DNA of 64,000 nucleotides. Source: Methylopila sp. Yamaguchi (GTDB taxonomy: Bacteria; Pseudomonadota; Alphaproteobacteria; Rhizobiales; Methylopilaceae). The DNA lies in contig NZ_BAUX01000001.1 in assembly GCF_002897035.1 (NCBI RefSeq), forward strand, positions 398,450 through 462,449, given 5' to 3'. The notes beneath the pieces were generated by a model. The model made no database searches. It saw nothing but the letters and a program-made list of their open reading frames with translations, and was not told where the DNA came from. Position 1 is the stretch's first letter, and each line of letters begins with the position of its first letter. A program made the position numbers and the translations under genes. Shown piece after piece: positions 28,229 through 35,517 of the stretch.

Positions 28229-29575
28229 CTACTGCTGCACGCCGGAGGTCGAGCCGCCCCAGGCGCCGAAGGCGTCGGCGAAAGCCTGGGTCCCCGGCGT
28301 GCCCTTCTCGAGCGTCAGCACCGCCCGGCGACCGTTGTCGTACAGGATCGGGATGTCGAGCCAGCCGCGATCGCGCAGCAGCTGCTCGTTCAACGTGCGC
28401 TCGTTCTCGATGTTCGACAGCCCGATCAGGAAGAAGCCGTTGGTGACGCGCACCGACAGGCCCTGCACGGGCGCGCCGCGGGTCGCTTCGTCGGCCTTCA
28501 TCAGGATGCCCGGAACGTTGGCGACGCCGGCGTTGGCGAAGTTCTCCGGAAGCCGGAACTGCACCTCGATCGTGTGGCTGGCCGGCAGGGTGGCGTCGGC
28601 GTTGCGACGGATCGTGATGGTCGCCTTGATCTTGCGCGCGGGAATGTCGATGTCGCCGCGGATCGCGGTCTCGAGCGGCTGGCTCTGCCCGGCGTTTACG
28701 GACTCGGTGCGCCACAGCACCGTGCCCTCGGTCTGCTCGCCGGACTGCTGGTCGGAGCCCTCTTCATAGAGGATCGCGCGCTGGGCCACGAGCGGCCCCG
28801 GCTGCGACTGGGTTTCGGCGGGCGGAGCGGCCGGAGCGGCCGTCGGCGCGGCCGGGGGAGCCTGCGGGGCGGGCGCCGGCTCGGCCTGCGGCGCGGGCGC
28901 GGTGGGTTCGGGCGCGCGGGCGACGTCCGTCGACGGAGCTTGCGGCGTGGGTGCCGGGGCCGGCTCGTCGAGCAGGCGGTCGCTGTCTTTGCCGCCGTCG
29001 GGCTTAGGGGCGTTCTGCGGCGTGGGAGCCGGGGCGTCGGTCTTCGCCGTCTCCACCGGAGCCGTCTGCGTGGATCCGCCGTTAAACAGCGCCGCAATCT
29101 GGTGCCGTCCGGCCAGAGCGCCGGCGACCACTGCGATCACGACAAGCGCGGCCAAGGCCACCAGGAGTCCGGAGCGCCGGGCCTTCGGCGCATCGGCGCG
29201 CTCGCCTGCCGCGCGGACGATGGGGCGGCCGTCGGCGCGGGCCGCGGGCCGGTTCGCCGGACGATCCTCCGCCTTCGGCGCCGCAGGGGCCGCCGCATTC
29301 GAGGCGGCCTTCGCCACGACGGGAGGTTCCGGCGCGCGCGGCGGCTCGGGCGCGGCCGCCGGAGCGGGCGCGTGGGCGGCCTCGACCTTTCGGATCGCCT
29401 CTTCGAGCTGCATGCGCTCCCGGGCGATGTCCTCCTCGGCGATCGGAGGCTCGATGCTGCGCAACTGCCGGATGATCGCGCCGCGCGCGCGTTCGTAGAC
29501 CGCGCGCCGGTTCTCGCCCGTGTTGGTCTCAAGCCCCGCGACCGCGCGCGAGAGAACTGGGAAATAATCCGCCAT
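28229..29575 (-). CDS. Single-pass membrane protein with Pro/Ala-rich region (function unknown)
   Basis: A 448-residue protein. Residues 1-60 are a helical cytoplasmic segment (YFPVLSRAVAGLETNTGENRRAVYERARGAIIRQLRSIEPPIAEEDIARERMQLEEAIRKVE), followed by Pro/Ala-rich linker, a membrane helix near residues 135-155 (GLLVALAALVVIAVVAGALAG), a second long Pro/Ala/Thr-rich periplasmic spacer, and a C-terminal beta-rich domain of about 170 residues ending in GAWGGSTSGVQQ. The architecture is recognisable from other Hyphomicrobiales genomes, where function is also unknown. The N-terminal helical part may contact a cytoplasmic partner. It lies 67 bp downstream of purA on the same strand. Confidence 0.72.
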   Translation of the reverse strand: MADYFPVLSRAVAGLETNTGENRRAVYERARGAIIRQLRSIEPPIAEEDIARERMQLEEAIRKVEAAHAPAPAAAPEPPRAPEPPVVAKAASNAAAPAAPKAEDRPANRPAARADGRPIVRAAGERADAPKARRSGLLVALAALVVIAVVAGALAGRHQIAALFNGGSTQTAPVETAKTDAPAPTPQNAPKPDGGKDSDRLLDEPAPAPTPQAPSTDVARAPEPTAPAPQAEPAPAPQAPPAAPTAAPAAPPAETQSQPGPLVAQRAILYEEGSDQQSGEQTEGTVLWRTESVNAGQSQPLETAIRGDIDIPARKIKATITIRRNADATLPASHTIEVQFRLPENFANAGVANVPGILMKADEATRGAPVQGLSVRVTNGFFLIGLSNIENERTLNEQLLRDRGWLDIPILYDNGRRAVLTLEKGTPGTQAFADAFGAWGGSTSGVQQ

Positions 29576-29642
29576 GAATCACGACATACGGCAGCGCCCG
29601 GCCCTCGTCGAGGGCCGGGAAGACACGGAGTCGCGCGGTTTT

Positions 29643-30935
29643 TCAGTCTTCGAAGGGATCCGCCACAAGAATCGTGTCGGCGCGCTCGGGAGAGGTCGAC
29701 ACCAGCGCCACCGGGCACTCGATCAGCTCCTCGATTCGCCGCACGTACTTGATCGCCTGCGCCGGCAGATCGGCCCAAGAGCGCGCGCCGGCCGTGGTTC
29801 CGGACCAGCCCTCGATGGTCTCGTAGATCGGCTTCACGCGCGCCTGGGACCCCTGGCTCGCCGGCAGGCGGTTGATCTGCCCGCCGTCGAGCTCGTAGCC
29901 GACGCAGACCTTGATCTCGTCGAAACCGTCGAGCACGTCGAGCTTGGTCAGCGCGATGCCGTCGATGCCGGACACGCTCGCCGTCTGGCGCAGCGCGACG
30001 GCGTCAAACCAGCCGCAGCGGCGCGGGCGGCCGGTGACGGTGCCGAACTCGTGACCGCGCTCGCCAAGGCGGCGGCCGATCTCGTCGGTCAGCTCCGTCG
30101 GGAACGGACCTTCGCCCACGCGGGTGGTGTAGGCCTTGGCGATGCCCAGCACGTAGCCGATGGCGCGCGGGCCGAGGCCGGAACCGGTCGCCGCCTGGCC
30201 GGCGCAGGTGTTGGACGAGGTCACGAACGGATAGGTGCCGTGGTCGACGTCGAGCAACGCGCCCTGGGCGCCCTCGAACAGGATGCGGTCGCCGGCGCGG
30301 CGGCGCTGCTCCAGCAGCTCCCAGGTCGCGGCGACGTAGGGCAGCACCTTGGGCGCCGCCGAAGCCAGCTCGTCGTAGATCGCGTCGACGGTCAGCTCGG
30401 GCAGGTTGAAGCCGCGGCGCAGCGCGTTGTGGTGGCTGAGCAGACGCTCGATCTTGGGCTTCAGCGTCGGCAGGTTGGCGAGGTCGCGCACGCGGATGGC
30501 GCGGCGGCCGACCTTGTCCTCGTAAGCCGGGCCGATGCCCCGCTTGGTGGTGCCGATGCGGGTGCCTTCGCTCGAGTCCTCGCGCAGGGCGTCGAGCTCG
30601 CGATGCACCGACAGGATCAGCGTGGCGTTGTCCGCGACCTTGAGGGTGTCAGGCGTCAACTCCACGCCCTGCCCCTGCAGGCGGCCGATCTCGTCGGCCA
30701 GCGCGTGGGGATCGACCACCACGCCGTTGCCGATGATCGAAAGCTTGTTCTTCCGCACCACGCCGGAGGGCAGCAGGCTGAGCTTGTAGGTGACGCCGTC
30801 GATGACGAGGGTGTGGCCCGCGTTGTGGCCGCCCTGGAAGCGGACGACGACGTCCGCCTTCTCCGAGAGCCAATCGACGATCTTGCCCTTGCCTTCGTCG
30901 CCCCACTGGGCGCCGACCACGACGACGTTCGCCAT
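29643..30935 (-). CDS. purA: Adenylosuccinate synthetase
   Basis: A 430-residue enzyme that joins IMP and aspartate using GTP, the first step from IMP to AMP. GDEGKGK is at residues 12-18 with the catalytic Asp13; [10 protein letters not shown] carries the catalytic His, and [11 protein letters not shown] and the C-terminal [11 protein letters not shown] are conserved. Full length. A GGAAGGA site precedes the start. The leader contains a terminator hairpin 36 bases before the start codon (see that entry), which suggests attenuation. The other adenylosuccinate-pathway gene, purB, is at 51241. Confidence 0.96.
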   Translation of the reverse strand: MANVVVVGAQWGDEGKGKIVDWLSEKADVVVRFQGGHNAGHTLVIDGVTYKLSLLPSGVVRKNKLSIIGNGVVVDPHALADEIGRLQGQGVELTPDTLKVADNATLILSVHRELDALREDSSEGTRIGTTKRGIGPAYEDKVGRRAIRVRDLANLPTLKPKIERLLSHHNALRRGFNLPELTVDAIYDELASAAPKVLPYVAATWELLEQRRRAGDRILFEGAQGALLDVDHGTYPFVTSSNTCAGQAATGSGLGPRAIGYVLGIAKAYTTRVGEGPFPTELTDEIGRRLGERGHEFGTVTGRPRRCGWFDAVALRQTASVSGIDGIALTKLDVLDGFDEIKVCVGYELDGGQINRLPASQGSQARVKPIYETIEGWSGTTAGARSWADLPAQAIKYVRRIEELIECPVALVSTSPERADTILVADPFED

Positions 30936-30970
30936 CTTGCAAAAATCCTTCCGCCAGACCGGCCGAGGGC

Positions 30971-31009
30971 AAAAAAAGACCCCGGCTCGGGAGAGCCGGG
31001 GTTCTCCCG
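30971..31009 (-). promoter_or_regulatory. Intrinsic terminator with overlapping alternative hairpin in the purA leader
   Basis: On the minus strand a 9-bp GC stem (30979-30987 with 30994-31002) is followed by seven Ts (30977 to 30971), a strong intrinsic terminator only 36 bases upstream of the purA start. A competing 7-bp stem (30988-30994 with 31003-31009) shares bases with it and would prevent it. No minus-strand gene lies upstream before rpoH, so this is either an attenuator for purA or the end of a small RNA transcribed from 31010-31200. Confidence 0.6.
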
Positions 31010-31214
31010 CGGCTTGCTATCGGATCGGGGCCGGCGTGGCAAGGCGGAGGGCCGCAACGTGGCGGCGGCGCTCGCCGCCAGGCGATCCAAGGCATGCGTC
31101 TGAGCGACAGAGACGGCTTGCGGTCCCGCACGATCTTGCAGTGACGCAACGTCAAGCGGGTGGCGGGTCTTCGAAAGCGAGCCGATATCTCAAGGAGTTC
31201 AGAGGATCACTCAC

Positions 31215-32087
31215 ATGGCCGACGCCGCATCCGCTTCATCCGCCCTTCCCGACGCGCTGCGCCTCGGCGTCGCCGAACTCGGCGTGTCCGATCTCGGGCG
31301 CTCGGTCGCCTTCTATGAAGGCGTGGTCGGGCTTCGGACGGTCGACCGCGCAGCTCGGGTCGCGACGCTCGGCGGCGCCGACGGCTCGGCCGTGCTCCGC
31401 TTGGTGGAGACGCCCGGCGCCCGGCCGAAGCCGAAGGACGCGCCGGGCCTGTTTCACGTCGCGATCCTCGTACCCGAGCGACGCGACCTCGCCGTGGTTC
31501 TCGCGCGGCTCGCCCGCGACCGGGTCCGTCTCGGCGCTTCGGACCACCTGGTGAGCGAGGCGCTCTACCTCGACGATCCCGACGGCAACGGCCTCGAGAT
31601 CTACCGTGACCGTCCAAAGGCCGAGTGGCCCTACCGCGACGGCGCGCTCAGGATGGCGACCGAGCCGATGGCCGCGCAGGAGGTCCTCGCCGAGCTCTCG
31701 CCCGGCGCGGATCTCGACGCCGCGATGCCGGGGGGAACCGTCGTCGGCCACGTCCATCTTCAGGTCGGGGATCTCGCGGCGGCGCGCAGCTTCTGGATCG
31801 ACGCCGTCGGCTTCGCCCTCACCACCACCTATCCCGGCGCGCTCTTCATGAGCGCGGGCGGCTACCACCATCACGTGGCCGCGAACGTCTGGTCCTCGCG
31901 CGGGCGCGGTCCGGCGCCCGAGGACGTGGCGGGACTAAGGTCGTTCGAGGCGGTCCTGCCGGACGCGAACGCGCTCGACGTCGTCGCCACCCGCTTGGAG
32001 GCCGGGGGCGTGCGCGGCCTCCGCGACGAGCGCGGCGTGACTGCGAGCGATCCATGGGGCTCGACGATCGTCTTCGTCGCGCCGTAA
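31215..32087 (+). CDS. VOC superfamily protein (glyoxalase/extradiol dioxygenase-like, two domains)
   Basis: A 290-residue protein with two vicinal-oxygen-chelate modules. The first starts at LGVAELGVSDLGRSVAFYEGVVGLRTVDR and ends with SEALYLDDPDGNGLEIYRDRP; the second starts at VVGHVHLQVGDLAAARSFWIDAVGFAL and includes FMSAGGYHHHVAANVWSSRG. Candidate metal ligands are the His in FHVAI, the Glu in LEIY and the His residues of the second module. The layout matches CatE-like catechol 2,3-dioxygenases of Bacillus and relatives, but the reaction cannot be fixed. Stands alone between divergent purA and convergent rpoH. Confidence 0.8.
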   Translation: MADAASASSALPDALRLGVAELGVSDLGRSVAFYEGVVGLRTVDRAARVATLGGADGSAVLRLVETPGARPKPKDAPGLFHVAILVPERRDLAVVLARLARDRVRLGASDHLVSEALYLDDPDGNGLEIYRDRPKAEWPYRDGALRMATEPMAAQEVLAELSPGADLDAAMPGGTVVGHVHLQVGDLAAARSFWIDAVGFALTTTYPGALFMSAGGYHHHVAANVWSSRGRGPAPEDVAGLRSFEAVLPDANALDVVATRLEAGGVRGLRDERGVTASDPWGSTIVFVAP

Positions 32088-32123
32088 GCGCTTTTCCGGA
32101 GCCTCAAGGGTCAGCCGGACATG

Positions 32124-32154
32124 AAAAAGGCCGCCACGGCGTACCGTGGCGGCC
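32124..32154 (-). terminator. Rho-independent terminator of rpoH
   Basis: Eleven-base perfect arms (GGCCGCCACGG / CCGTGGCGGCC) around a 4-base loop at 32129-32154; on the minus strand five Ts follow. It lies between the convergent VOC and rpoH genes, 34 bp past the rpoH stop. Confidence 0.88.
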
Positions 32155-32187
32155 CTCTCGATGGACAGCGCGCGAGGCGGGGGCCGT

Positions 32188-33069
32188 TTAAGCCCGCGCC
32201 TCGATCTCCGCGACGTTCTTGCGAACCGCGTCCTGCACCTTTTCAAAGGCGCGCACCTCGATCTGGCGCACGCGCTCGCGCGACACGCCGAACTCGCTCG
32301 AGAGCTCTTCCAGCGTCAGCGGATCGTCCGCCAGACGTCGCGCCTCGAAGATGCGGCGCTCGCGGTCGTTCAGCACCATCAGCGCGCCCGAGAGCGCCTG
32401 GCGGCGGTTGTCGAGCTCCTCGTTCTCCACGAGGCGGCTCTCCTGGCTGTCGCTGTCATCGACCAGCCAGTCCTGCCACTCCGAGGAGCCTTCGTCTTCG
32501 CGCAGCGGCGCGTTGAGCGAGGCGTCGCCGCCGAGACGGCGGTTCATGTCCACCACGTCCTGCTCATTGACGCCGAGCTTGACCGCAATCTGCTTGACCT
32601 GGTCCGGCCTGAGATCGCCCTCGTCCAGCGCCGAGATCTGGCTCTTCGCCTTGCGCAGGTTGAAGAACAGCTTCTTCTGGTTCGCGGTGGTGCCCATCTT
32701 CACCAGCGACCAGGAGCGCAGGATGTACTCCTGGATCGAGGCGCGGATCCACCACATGGCGTAGGTCGCGAGCCTGAAGCCCTTCTCGGGCTCGAAGCGC
32801 TTCACAGCCTGCATCAGGCCGACGTTGCCCTCGGACACGACCTCGCCGATCGGCAGGCCGTAGCCGCGGTAGCCCATCGCGATCTTGGCGACGAGGCGAA
32901 GGTGGCTGGTGACGAGCTTGTGGGCCGCGTCGCGGTCGCCATGCTCACGCCAACGTTTGGCGAGCATGTACTCCTGCTGCGGCTCCAGCATGGGAAATTT
33001 GCGGATCTCGTCGAGGTACTTCGAGAGACCGTTGTCGCTTACAAGGATTGGGAGTGCGGCCGAGGCCAT
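32188..33069 (-). CDS. rpoH: RNA polymerase sigma factor RpoH (sigma-32)
   Basis: A 293-residue heat-shock sigma factor. Region 2 (HLRLVAKIAMGYRGYGLPIGEVVSEGNVGLMQAVKRFEPEKGFRLATYAMWWIRASIQEYILRSWSLVK), the RpoH box QKKLFFNLRKAK and region 4 helix-turn-helix (TLEELSSEFGVSRERVRQIEVRAFEKVQ) all match classical RpoH more closely than the paralogue at 25663. It directs transcription of chaperones and proteases such as FtsH. The gene follows rluD on the same strand, an arrangement common in this order; 165 bp separate them and a TTGACA and TATACT pair lies in that gap, although with an over-long 21-base spacer. Confidence 0.94.
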   Translation of the reverse strand: MASAALPILVSDNGLSKYLDEIRKFPMLEPQQEYMLAKRWREHGDRDAAHKLVTSHLRLVAKIAMGYRGYGLPIGEVVSEGNVGLMQAVKRFEPEKGFRLATYAMWWIRASIQEYILRSWSLVKMGTTANQKKLFFNLRKAKSQISALDEGDLRPDQVKQIAVKLGVNEQDVVDMNRRLGGDASLNAPLREDEGSSEWQDWLVDDSDSQESRLVENEELDNRRQALSGALMVLNDRERRIFEARRLADDPLTLEELSSEFGVSRERVRQIEVRAFEKVQDAVRKNVAEIEARA

Positions 33070-33234
33070 ATGCGTCTCCTTCGTCTAAGGCCCCCGCCCT
33101 TGCGGCAGGCCCTGTCGCGACCGCGGGATGCGCCGATCGCTCTGTTGTCCGCAGTATAACGCGAGGCGTGGCCGAAAGGTGTCAAAACCGCTTCACGGCG
33201 CCGTGCGTTTACGCATGGCCGATCTTTGATCTTC

Positions 33235-34251
33235 TCAATGATCCGGCCGGACCCTCAGCGCCGTCGCGAGGGCCGCGAGGTCGTCGGGGAGCGCGCTCTC
33301 GAACCGCATCGTCTCGCCGGTCGCAGGGTGCGCGAAGCCGAGGACGGCGGCGTGCAACGCCTGCCGGCCGAGGCCGAGGAGCGCGGCGCGGGCGTCCTCG
33401 TCAAGCTTCGAGGCCTTGGTCCGATGGCTCGCGCCATAGACCGCGTCGCCCATCAGCGGATGGCCGAGCGAGGCCATGTGCACGCGGATCTGATGCGTGC
33501 GGCCGGTCTCGAGCCGGCACTCCACCAGACTGGCGTCCGACGCCTCGAAGCGCTCGAGCGTCTCCCAGTGGGTGACGGCGAAGCGCCCGTCGCTGCGGAT
33601 CGCGATCTTCTCGCGGTTGCGCTCGCTGCGGCCGAGCGGCGCGTCCACCACGCCGCGGGGATGCCGTGGCAGCCCCCAGACGAAGGCGAGGTAGGAGCGC
33701 GCCAGCGGGCCGGTGCGGCCATGGTCGGCGAACTGAGCGCTCAGCGCCCGATGGGCGAGATCGTGCTTCGCGACCACCATCAGCCCGCTGGTGTCCTTGT
33801 CGAGCCGGTGCACGATGCCAGGGCGCGCCACGCCGCCGACGCCGGACAGGCTCGCGCCGCAATGGGCGAGCAGGGCGTTGACGAGCGTGCCGTCGGCGTG
33901 GCCGGCGGCGGGGTGCACCACGAGGCCGGCGGGCTTGTCGATGACGATGAGGTGGTCGTCCTCGAACACCACGTCGAGCGCGATCGCCTGCGCCTGCGGC
34001 GCGGCGGGCGCGGGCGGCGGCGCGGCCACCACATAGGTTTCGCCCGCGTTGACCCGTGCGGAGGGGTCCTCTAGCGTCCGCGCGCCCGCCGAGACGGCCC
34101 CCTGGCGCATCAGCGCCTGCAGGCGGGCGCGGGACAGGTCCGGCAGCCGGGCGGCGAGAAAGCGGTCGATCCGCTCGCCGGCGTCGTCCGGGCCGGCGAC
34201 GACGGACAGCACGCCGGGGGCCGGCGCCCCTTCAGGAACGGATTGAGACAT
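33235..34251 (-). CDS. rluD: RluA/RluD-family 23S rRNA pseudouridine synthase
   Basis: A 338-residue enzyme with an N-terminal S4 domain (ERIDRFLAARLPDLSRARLQALMRQGAVSAG) and a pseudouridine synthase domain whose catalytic Asp is in HRLDKDTSGLMVVAK. Length and S4 domain fit RluD, which modifies helix 69 of 23S rRNA, though RluC cannot be excluded. The ATG shares two bases with the ATG of the divergent gene (palindrome CATG at 34249-34252), so there is no non-coding space between their starts and each 5' leader must be antisense to the other's coding region, or both mRNAs are leaderless. Confidence 0.88.
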   Translation of the reverse strand: MSQSVPEGAPAPGVLSVVAGPDDAGERIDRFLAARLPDLSRARLQALMRQGAVSAGARTLEDPSARVNAGETYVVAAPPPAPAAPQAQAIALDVVFEDDHLIVIDKPAGLVVHPAAGHADGTLVNALLAHCGASLSGVGGVARPGIVHRLDKDTSGLMVVAKHDLAHRALSAQFADHGRTGPLARSYLAFVWGLPRHPRGVVDAPLGRSERNREKIAIRSDGRFAVTHWETLERFEASDASLVECRLETGRTHQIRVHMASLGHPLMGDAVYGASHRTKASKLDEDARAALLGLGRQALHAAVLGFAHPATGETMRFESALPDDLAALATALRVRPDH

Positions 34252-34636
34252 GACGGCGCACGGCGGCTCGAACGGAGCCCCTCTCGGTGATGGCGCGGAC
34301 GACGAGGATCCCCGCGTCCAGCGTGTCTACGCCCGCCTCCGCAGACTGACGATTGTCGGCGGCCTGACGATGGGCGTGGGCTTTCTCGCGCTGATCTCGG
34401 TGATCGCGTACCGCGTCGTCAAGTCGACGCCCGCGCCGAGAGTCTTCGTCGAGCGCGCCCTGGCGCTTCCCGGGGGCGCCCGCGTGGTCTCGACCGCCGC
34501 CGACGCCGGGCGCATCTTGGTGACGGTCGAGAGCGAGGGACGCCTCAGCGTACACGTGGTCGACGCCGCGACGCTCACGGAGACCGGCCGCCTCGACCTC
34601 GCCCCCGGCGGCCCCTCCGCGCCCCCGCTGCGCTGA
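34250..34636 (+). CDS. Small single-pass membrane protein (function unknown)
   Basis: A 128-residue protein with an acidic N-terminus, a basic stretch (RVYARLRRL), a membrane helix at about residues 34-58 (IVGGLTMGVGFLALISVIAYRVV), and a periplasmic beta-rich part (RVVSTAADAGRILVTVESEGRLSVHVVDAATL). It resembles small DUF-type fimbrial-assembly-like membrane proteins found next to rluD in this order. Its start codon overlaps that of rluD in a head-to-head CATG. Confidence 0.72.
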   Translation: MTAHGGSNGAPLGDGADDEDPRVQRVYARLRRLTIVGGLTMGVGFLALISVIAYRVVKSTPAPRVFVERALALPGGARVVSTAADAGRILVTVESEGRLSVHVVDAATLTETGRLDLAPGGPSAPPLR

Positions 34637-34775
34637 CGCGCTCGTCGCTCCGCCCTCTCGCAACCTCGCCGCGCCGAACCGCCGCAGAGCGCGGGGAGGT
34701 CCACCGTCTTCGAATTGTCGCAGCCGAGGCTTGCCGCCGCGGCCGATCGCGGCTATAGGGTGCGCCGCGCGAAAC

Positions 34776-34851
34776 GCTCCCATCGTCTAGCGGTCTAGGA
34801 CGTCGCCCTCTCACGGCGAAAACAGGGGTTCGAGTCCCCTTGGGAGCGCCA
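34776..34851 (+). tRNA. tRNA-Glu (anticodon CTC)
   Basis: A 76-base cloverleaf including the encoded CCA end. The acceptor arms GCTCCCA and TGGGAGC pair fully; the anticodon stem TCGCC/GGCGA encloses the loop CTCTCAC with anticodon CTC; the T arm has the canonical GGTTCGAGTCC core. It decodes GAG. No second tRNA is adjacent. Confidence 0.97.
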
Positions 34852-34950
34852 CGCTCTATGATCTCCCATAACATTCGCATCTTAGCGCCAGGCGGCGCGC
34901 CTGGTTCTCCAGGTGCGGCAGTGTTCGTTCGAGCGCTCCGCGGCTCCGCC

Positions 34951-35517
34951 TCATCCTCCTTCGATCCACCGCCGCAGGCGGGCGGCGATGGCCTCGGGCG
35001 GGTCGCTTGGGGAGATGCGGTCGACGAGGAGGCCGTTGGCGTCGACGACGAACAGGCCGGAGCTGTGCTCCATGGTGTAGCCGCCGTCCGGCAGCCCCGC
35101 CTTGCGGGCGGAGGCGCCAAAGGCCCGCGCCGCCGCGGCGACCTCGGCCGGGGAGCCTGTAAGCCCCACGATCCTGGGGTCAAAGGACGCGAGGAAGGCT
35201 TTTAGCGCGCCCGCGTCGTCGCGCTCTGGGTCAATGTCGATGAAGAACGCCCGGAGGCTTTCCCCCGCGCGGCCGAGCAGCTTGAGCGCCAACGCAAGGT
35301 CGTTGAGGGTCGTCGGGCAGACGTCGGGGCACCGCATGAAGCCGAACACGACGACGTAAGGCGCGCCGTCCAGCTGGAGCGCGTCGAGCCGGCCGCCGTC
35401 GGTCCGGTCGAGCGCGAACGGGCCGACCTGGGTCACCGCCGCAGTCAAACCGTCGAGGCTGGCGCCCAAAGCCGTGAGCGCGATCGCGGCTGCGGCCAGC
35501 AGGCCCCGGCGCCTCAT
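34951..35517 (-). CDS. SCO1/SenC-family copper chaperone
   Basis: A 188-residue thioredoxin-fold protein with a signal sequence or N-terminal anchor (RRRGLLAAAAIALTALGAS). The copper ligands are all present: C63 and C67 in RCPDVCPTTL and H151 in TMEHSSG. SCO proteins deliver copper to, or reduce, cuproenzyme sites outside the cytoplasm, usually the CuA of cytochrome oxidase. Its ATG overlaps the stop of the galactose-oxidase-like gene (ATGA), so it is translationally coupled to a copper enzyme instead of to cytochrome oxidase genes, making it the likely metallation partner of that oxidase. The longer frame upstream is a shadow of the oxidase gene. Confidence 0.9.
   Translation of the reverse strand: MRRRGLLAAAAIALTALGASLDGLTAAVTQVGPFALDRTDGGRLDALQLDGAPYVVVFGFMRCPDVCPTTLNDLALALKLLGRAGESLRAFFIDIDPERDDAGALKAFLASFDPRIVGLTGSPAEVAAAARAFGASARKAGLPDGGYTMEHSSGLFVVDANGLLVDRISPSDPPEAIAARLRRWIEGG

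Noticed and set aside
28574..29752. Large plus-strand open frame opposite the Pro/Ala-rich membrane protein gene
   Set aside because: The Gly/Arg-rich product mirrors Pro/Ala codons on the other strand and has no domain; no ribosome binding site supports it.
33153..33185. TTGACA and TATACT upstream of rpoH
   Set aside because: The spacer is 21 bases, too long for a normal sigma-70 promoter; noted only within the rpoH entry.
34888..34904. Inverted repeat CCAGGC/GCCTGG after tRNA-Glu
   Set aside because: The stem is short and has no T-run; termination is possible but not supported enough to list.
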